Assembly (NCBI GenBank): GCA_041158045.1 | Contig: JBEBCD010000018.1 | Span: 1 to 37,615, forward strand | Reading direction: 5' to 3' | Length of the DNA: 37,615 nt | Source: CAXRBC01 sp041158045 | GTDB lineage: Bacteria > Actinomycetota > Acidimicrobiia > Acidimicrobiales > Ilumatobacteraceae | In this document: in pieces, positions 33,332 to 37,615 of the stretch | Layout: each line of letters opens with the position of its first letter | How positions within the stretch are numbered: the first letter of the stretch is position 1 | Notes under the pieces: generated by a model | Seen by the model: only the letters and a program-made list of their open reading frames with translations | Told to the model about the DNA's origin: nothing | The model's database searches: none | Position numbers and translations under genes: made by a program

Positions 33332-34033
33332 CGGCCGCGTCGTCGCCGCGGGCGCCTCGTCCCGGTCGGGGACGTCGGGGAGCCGCCAGTCGATCGGCGC
33401 GAGTCCCGCCTCGACGAGGGCCGCGTTCGTCCGCGAGAAGGGGCGCGAGCCGAAGAAGCCGTTGCGCGCCGACAGCGGCGACGGGTGCGCGCTCTCGATC
33501 ACGACGTGGTGCGCGCCCGTGACGAGGGCGCGCTTGCGGCGCGCGTGGGCGCCCCAGAGGACGAAGACCACGCGCTCGCGCTTGGCGTCCACGGCGCGGA
33601 TCACCTCGTCGGTGAACGTCTCCCAGCCCTTGCCGTGGTGCGAGCCCGCGGCACCGGCGCGCACCGTGAGCGTCGCGTTGAGCAGCAGCACGCCCTGGCG
33701 CGCCCAGTGCTCGAGCGTGCCGTGCGGCGCGGGCGGGATGCCGAGGTCGGACTCGAGCTCGGCGAACACGTTGGCGAGCGAGGGCGGGATCGCGACGCCG
33801 GACGGCACGGAGAAGCAGAGGCCGTGCGCCTGCCGCGGCCCGTGGTACGGGTCCTGGCCGAGGACGAGCACGCGCGTGTCGGCGTGGCTGGTGAGGTGCA
33901 GCGCGGCGAAGACGCGATCCGGCGCCGGGTAGACCGTGTGGCGCGCGCGCTCGCCGTCGACGAACTCGCGGAGTGCGTGCCAGTACGGCTTGTCCCACTC
34001 GGCGCGCAGCAACGGGTTCCAGTCGGTGCGCAC
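33329..34033 (-). CDS. ung: Uracil-DNA glycosylase (family 1)
   Basis: Removes uracil from DNA in base excision repair. The 234-residue protein has the water-activating motif GQDPYHGP (59-66), GVLLLNATLTVR, LWGAHARRK and the catalytic/minor-groove motif HPSPLS, which mark family 1. The GTG gives MRTDWNPLLR, the expected beginning. It lies six bases after the tryptophan dioxygenase gene on the same strand, probably one transcript. It is unrelated in function to that partner. Confidence 0.95.
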   Translation of the reverse strand: MRTDWNPLLRAEWDKPYWHALREFVDGERARHTVYPAPDRVFAALHLTSHADTRVLVLGQDPYHGPRQAHGLCFSVPSGVAIPPSLANVFAELESDLGIPPAPHGTLEHWARQGVLLLNATLTVRAGAAGSHHGKGWETFTDEVIRAVDAKRERVVFVLWGAHARRKRALVTGAHHVVIESAHPSPLSARNGFFGSRPFSRTNAALVEAGLAPIDWRLPDVPDRDEAPAATTRP

Positions 34034-34039
34034 GGCGCG

Positions 34040-34831
34040 TCAGAAGCGCGTGCGCACTGCCCAGAGGTCGGGGAACACGGGGCGAAACAGGGTGCCCGCG
34101 AGGTACTCGGTGCCCGACGAGCCGCCGGTGCCGCGCTTGGTGCCGATCGTGCGCTCCACCATCTTCACGTGGCGGTACCGCCACTCCTGGAGGCCCTCGT
34201 CGACGTCGACGAGGCGCTCGAGGAGGAGCGCCACCTCGGGATCGCCGCGGTAGGCGCGCTCGACCGCGACCTGCACCGCCTCCGACGGCTCGTACTGCGC
34301 GCGCACGTCGCGATGGAGCACGGCGTCGGGGACGGGGTGGCCGCGCGCGGCGAGGAGCGCGAGTACCGAGTCCCACAGCGCGGGCCGGGCGAGCGCGTCC
34401 TCGACGCGCTCGCGGTCCGCGCCACCCGGGGCGAGGTGCGACGTCATCGCGGCGTCGCGGCGGCCGAGCACGGCCTCCACCTCGCGGAACTGCGCGGACT
34501 GGAAGCCGCTCGAGGCGTCCAGTCGGTCGCGGAAGGTCAGGAACTGCAGCGGCGTCATTGTCTCGAGGATGTCCACTTGGGCCACGAGCACCTTGAGGAT
34601 CGTGCGGACGCGGCCGAGCGTGGCGAGCGAGCCGTGCACGTCGGTCCCCTCGAGCGTGCGCTGCGCGCGGGCGAGCTCGTGGAGGATGGACTTGAACCAC
34701 AGCTCGTACGTCTGGTGGATGACGATGAAGAGCATCTCGTCGTGCTCGGGACCCTCCGAGCGGGGCCGCTGCAGCCCGAGGAGCTCGTCGAGCCGCAGGT
34801 ACGACGAGTACGTGGTGTCGCCCGACGTCAC
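34040..34831 (-). CDS. kynA: Tryptophan 2,3-dioxygenase
   Basis: Haem enzyme that opens the indole ring of L-tryptophan to N-formylkynurenine (EC 1.13.11.11). The 263-residue protein carries SYLRLDELLGLQ, HDEMLFIVIHQTYELWFK with the substrate-region His, SGFQSAQFRE, and the haem-ligand His in WRYRHVKMVERTIGTKRGTGGSSG. Length fits bacterial forms. The GTG follows TAGTGT by six bases. No other kynurenine-pathway gene is in the window, so the fate of formylkynurenine is not shown here. Confidence 0.95.
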   Translation of the reverse strand: MTSGDTTYSSYLRLDELLGLQRPRSEGPEHDEMLFIVIHQTYELWFKSILHELARAQRTLEGTDVHGSLATLGRVRTILKVLVAQVDILETMTPLQFLTFRDRLDASSGFQSAQFREVEAVLGRRDAAMTSHLAPGGADRERVEDALARPALWDSVLALLAARGHPVPDAVLHRDVRAQYEPSEAVQVAVERAYRGDPEVALLLERLVDVDEGLQEWRYRHVKMVERTIGTKRGTGGSSGTEYLAGTLFRPVFPDLWAVRTRF

Positions 34832-34837
34832 GGCGAG

Positions 34838-34843
34838 ACACTA
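34838..34843 (-). promoter_or_regulatory. -10 box (TAGTGT) of the kynA-ung operon
   Basis: On the minus strand TAGTGT ends six bases before the GTG at 34,831, giving a probable leaderless mRNA. Confidence 0.5.
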
Positions 34844-34850
34844 CGCCGCT

Positions 34851-34870
34851 GGGCGCGGGCCACCCGCCCC
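34851..34870 (-). terminator. Possible hairpin after the alanine racemase-like gene
   Basis: GCGGG and CCCGC pair around a three-base loop, extended past one mismatch by two further G-C pairs, between the racemase-like stop and the tryptophan dioxygenase promoter. There is no T-tract, so this is tentative. Confidence 0.3.
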
Positions 34871-34883
34871 GCGCGTCGGTGCG

Positions 34884-35843
34884 TCAGGCGAACGCGACGA
34901 GGTCCGGGGCGACGAGCGTGAGCGGCCGCTGCACGTCGACCCAGTCGCCCGCGGCGGGACATGGCTCGCCGTCGGGCACCACGAGCATCGTGGTGTGCAT
35001 GTGCGGCGGCTCGAGCATCGCGAGGCGCGTGCGCGCGTGGTGGAAGGGCGAGCGGCCGTCCTCGAGCGCGGCGATGCCGTGCGCGGATCCCGCGCCGACG
35101 AGCACGAGCCGGCCGTCGGTCGTCACCCGCGTGCGCCGATACCCGGCGGCGGTCCCCGCACGGACCGGACGCACGTCGAGGACCTCCGCCTCGAGGTGCA
35201 TGCCCGACTTGTCCCCGAGCCACAGCTCGGTGCCGGCACGCACGCGCAGGTCGTGGCGCGGTGCGCCGTCGCGAAGCGACGCGACGTCGGCGGGGTCGAG
35301 GTGGCTCGCGTAGACGGGGAGCCCCGGCTCGATGCGCGCGAGCGCTGCACGCACCTCGTCGGCGTTGGCACGGGCGTGCGCCGGCGAGTCGGCGAGCGGG
35401 GGGTGGATGGCCCAGCCCACCTGGCGCAGTCCGGCGCGGGCGATCGCCGCGCGGAGCGCGGCGACTTCACCCTCGGCGGCGCCGTAGCGGTGCATCGACG
35501 ACGCGACCTTCACCACGACGGGGTGGGCGTCGCCGCGCCGAGCGATCGCCTCGACGTGCGCGAGGGATCCGACGTGGAGCACGGCGTCGGGGCGCAGGTC
35601 GTCGGGGAGCGCGTCGCCGGGCGGCGTGAGCACCAGCGCGGTGCGGTCGCGCGGCACGGCCGCGGCCTCCCACGCGGAGCCGACGGCGATCTCGCGCGCG
35701 AGCGACGCGGCGATCGGCATGAGCGCGGCGCGCCCGAGGCCGTAACCGTTGCCCTTGACGACCGGGACGAGGCCCGGCAGCCCGGCGGCGGTGCGCTCGA
35801 CGCGGTCGCGCCAGCCGGCGGCGACGGTGAGCCGCAGCGTCAT
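34884..35843 (-). CDS. Divergent alanine racemase-like PLP protein
   Basis: PLP-dependent protein of 319 residues that follows the alanine racemase layout: an N-terminal barrel with the PLP lysine K30 in VVKGNGYGLG, then a beta domain with AGYRRTRV, where the second catalytic Tyr is expected. It is shorter than usual Alr (about 360-380). The barrel motif normally reading K-x-D/N-x-GM-x-R is KVASSMHRYG, and the usual VPxGYADG is replaced by LVGAGSAHGI. It may therefore be a specialised racemase or amino-acid-related enzyme rather than the housekeeping Alr. The ATG overlaps the DedA gene stop (ATGA). Confidence 0.78.
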   Translation of the reverse strand: MTLRLTVAAGWRDRVERTAAGLPGLVPVVKGNGYGLGRAALMPIAASLAREIAVGSAWEAAAVPRDRTALVLTPPGDALPDDLRPDAVLHVGSLAHVEAIARRGDAHPVVVKVASSMHRYGAAEGEVAALRAAIARAGLRQVGWAIHPPLADSPAHARANADEVRAALARIEPGLPVYASHLDPADVASLRDGAPRHDLRVRAGTELWLGDKSGMHLEAEVLDVRPVRAGTAAGYRRTRVTTDGRLVLVGAGSAHGIAALEDGRSPFHHARTRLAMLEPPHMHTTMLVVPDGEPCPAAGDWVDVQRPLTLVAPDLVAFA

Positions 35844-36460
35844 GCGCCCCGACGGTATCGGGCACGCTTCAGGACGTACCGTGCGACTTCGATCACGACC
35901 GTGACCCCGAACGCGATGGAGAACGCCACGAGGAACGCGACGGTGTGGTCGTCCTCGAAGGACTTGCCGCCGACGAAGCCGAGCAGCGCCGCGTAGTGCG
36001 CCCACACCACCGCCGCGACGAGCGCCCACCCGACGAACCATCGGCGTGGCTGGCGCGTGACGCCGCACGCGAGCGTGAGGAGCGTGCGCCCGCCGGGGAT
36101 GAAGCGCGCGGTGACGAGCAGCAGCCCACCGCGCTCGTGGATCTGTGCGACGACGCGGTCGAACCGCTCGCGCCCCCGCTCGGTGCGCGTCTGGCGGCGC
36201 GTGACCCGGTCGCTCGCCTCGCGGCCGATGGTGTAGCTGAGGTTGTCGCCGAGGAAGGCCCCGGTGAGGCCGGCGGCGATGACGCCGACGATCGAGAGGT
36301 CGCCCGCACCGGCCGCGACGCCGCCGACGATCACGAGGGTCTCGCTCGGGACGATCGGGAGGATCGAGTCGAGGACCGCGATCACGAAGATGATGGCGTA
36401 GAACCAGGGCGAGGAGGAGAAGTCCTTCACCCACGCCATCACGTCGTTGACGACCCCCAC
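35840..36460 (-). CDS. DedA-family membrane protein
   Basis: Polytopic inner-membrane protein of 206 residues in the DedA/SNARE-associated (VTT) superfamily; members are implicated in lipid carrier and phospholipid flipping and envelope homeostasis. Seen: FYAIIFVIAVLDSILPIVPSETLVIVGG with the conserved acidic Glu, GAFLGDNLSYTIGR, and TARFIPGGRTLLTLACG with the conserved Arg and Gly residues, plus two further C-terminal helices. The GTG starts one base after the preceding membrane gene. Coupling to the racemase-like gene by ATGA suggests an envelope-related unit. Confidence 0.92.
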   Translation of the reverse strand: MGVVNDVMAWVKDFSSSPWFYAIIFVIAVLDSILPIVPSETLVIVGGVAAGAGDLSIVGVIAAGLTGAFLGDNLSYTIGREASDRVTRRQTRTERGRERFDRVVAQIHERGGLLLVTARFIPGGRTLLTLACGVTRQPRRWFVGWALVAAVVWAHYAALLGFVGGKSFEDDHTVAFLVAFSIAFGVTVVIEVARYVLKRARYRRGA

Positions 36461-36461
36461 G

Positions 36462-37615
36462 TCACGTCCCCCGCGTTGCGGGCGCGCGCCGGAGACGCCA
36501 GGCGAGCCGCGCGAACCAGACCCACAACACCGCCTGGATCCACGCGTACATGTGGCCCTCGAGCTCGAACCACTCGGGCACGAACAAATCGAGCCCGAGC
36601 CCGTCGCTGTTCTGAGCCAGGAAGAGCGTGCCCAGGACGGCTGCCACCACGAGCTCCGGCGACATGAAGACCGACGCCGCCACGACGAGGAGGACGAGAT
36701 GATGATTGGCGAACCCCGGGCTGAACGCGAGCATCACGACGAGGTACACGAGCACCGCAGACCGGGAGGGAAGCGCTCTCGTGATGATTCCGCCGAGGCC
36801 CAGGGCGCCGAGCCAGACGCCGTAGACCATCCAGAAGGCGACGCCGTTCTGCGGCACGTCGAGGATCGAGCGGAGGACTCCGGGGCGCCCGCCGCGGTGA
36901 AGCAGGACGTGGACGACGATGTTCGTGATCGTGGACCGAGAGGTTGCCCAGGGCAGGAAGCTCGCCACGAAGATCATCGGAGGGATTGCGAGGACCACCA
37001 AGCGCAAGCCACGTCGCGCACGGAGGGCAAACCATGGGGACATGAGAAAGCCGATGTGCTTGGTCGCGAGGCTGAGACCCACGACCGCGGATGCAACGAG
37101 TGGGCCTCGGCGTGCATCGTGCGCGTCGTGGTCGAAGTACTTCGCGGCCACGAGCAACATCAGCACCGCGAGATTGTCGAACTGGTGGTGGTATCCCGAG
37201 ATCACGATGGAGATCGGATTGAGGAAGACCACGGCTGCACAGGCCCATCCCCAGTGGCGGCCCACGAGCATCGCGATTGCGACGTCGGTGACCGTGAGCA
37301 CGACGATGAGGGTCAGCCGGAAGACGTCGGTCGAGTCCACGGTGACGTCGCTGATCCAGTGCGCGAGGAGCAGCACGAATTGCCAGATGGGACCGTAGTT
37401 GTACGGATAGTCGTCCGAGTAGATGTTGACTCCGCCGGCGATGAGATCGGCATCGATCTGCCACGCCCAGAAGTCGTAGTTGCTGCCGCGGCGCGAGATC
37501 GCGAAGCGCGCCGCCACGCCGACGATCACCGCGAGCGGGAACAACCGCCGCGCGATCGGGTCGACGCGCCGCGTCCAGCGCGGCGGTCGCAGGCCGAGGT
37601 CGTCGGCCGTCGTCA
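36462..37615 (-). CDS. Polytopic membrane protein, probable GT-C type glycosyltransferase (5' end off window)
   Basis: The frame stays open to the window edge, so the N-terminus is probably missing; a TTG at 37,544 is the first start codon inside the window (360 residues from there). At least eight hydrophobic helices are visible. Near the start the short periplasmic-type motif NYDFWAWQIDADLI and YPYNYGPIWQF resemble polyprenyl-phosphate-dependent (GT-C) mannosyl- or glucosyltransferases, and GYHHQFDNLAVLML follows. I cannot name the family with certainty. Codon use is visibly less GC-rich than in all neighbours (many A/T third positions), which may mean transfer or a membrane-protein bias. 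It leads the DedA and racemase-like genes with one-base spacing. Confidence 0.75.
   Translation of the reverse strand, partial: TTADDLGLRPPRWTRRVDPIARRLFPLAVIVGVAARFAISRRGSNYDFWAWQIDADLIAGGVNIYSDDYPYNYGPIWQFVLLLAHWISDVTVDSTDVFRLTLIVVLTVTDVAIAMLVGRHWGWACAAVVFLNPISIVISGYHHQFDNLAVLMLLVAAKYFDHDAHDARRGPLVASAVVGLSLATKHIGFLMSPWFALRARRGLRLVVLAIPPMIFVASFLPWATSRSTITNIVVHVLLHRGGRPGVLRSILDVPQNGVAFWMVYGVWLGALGLGGIITRALPSRSAVLVYLVVMLAFSPGFANHHLVLLVVAASVFMSPELVVAAVLGTLFLAQNSDGLGLDLFVPEWFELEGHMYAWIQAVLWVWFARLAWRLRRAPATRGT

Overview
The window is about 37.6 kb of very GC-rich (roughly 70-75 % by eye), tightly packed bacterial chromosome with no phage, IS or CRISPR structure. GTG starts are common, genes overlap by 1-4 bases, and several promoters show a TANNNT -10 box 6-8 bases before a GTG start, so the mRNAs are probably leaderless. 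Together with a DivIVA-type protein, a UPF0182 membrane protein, a PDZ-Lon (YlbL-type) protease and tryptophan 2,3-dioxygenase, this points to an actinobacterium, possibly of the Acidimicrobiia. That placement is inference.

Left part (1-10,754, minus strand): one operon of about twelve genes, nearly all translationally coupled. Read in transcription order it holds a small membrane protein, LegB-type dehydratase, LegC-type aminotransferase, LegG/NeuC-type hydrolysing 2-epimerase, LegI/NeuB-type synthase, a PglD/NeuD-like acetyltransferase, a CBS-domain nucleotidyltransferase (PtmE-like), a Gfo/Idh oxidoreductase (PtmF-like), a CMP-sugar synthetase (PtmB/LegF-like), an SDR (PtmA-like), a WbuX/PseA-like N-acetyl sugar amidotransferase and a truncated HisH-like glutaminase. 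This is close to a full set for CMP-legionaminic acid, a sialic-acid-like nine-carbon sugar, made through a GDP-linked branch and probably carrying an amidino modification.

Middle (10.7-17.3 kb): conserved genes on the plus strand (YlbL-like protease, a DivIVA protein whose C-terminus resembles phage head-morphogenesis proteins, UPF0182), then a convergent coiled-coil gene and an initiator tRNA-Met.

Second sugar operon (17,341-24,832, plus strand): it begins one base after the tRNA and holds an HpcH/HpaI aldolase, Gfo/Idh oxidoreductase, inositol-monophosphatase-family phosphatase, KdnB-like and KdnA-like enzymes, a family 2 glycosyltransferase, a second NeuB-type synthase and an SpsF/NeuA-like cytidylyltransferase. 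In Shewanella, KdnB and KdnA make 8-amino-3,8-dideoxy-octulosonate (Kdo8N) for LPS. Here they sit in a probable Gram-positive with a NeuB-type synthase and no visible KdsA or KdsB. This is the best candidate for an undescribed pathway.

Right part (24.8-37.6 kb): housekeeping and accessory metabolism. It includes nucleoside salvage (thymidine kinase, deoxyribose-phosphate aldolase, cytidine deaminase, purine nucleoside phosphorylase) with a PhyH oxygenase in the same operon; a glutathione-peroxidase-like gene coupled to the agmatine-to-putrescine enzymes AguB and AguA; an SRPBCC-sulfatase pair; uracil-DNA glycosylase with tryptophan 2,3-dioxygenase; and an operon of a multi-span membrane protein (running off the window), a DedA protein and a divergent alanine racemase-like protein. 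There is no stretch over 300 bases without a gene.
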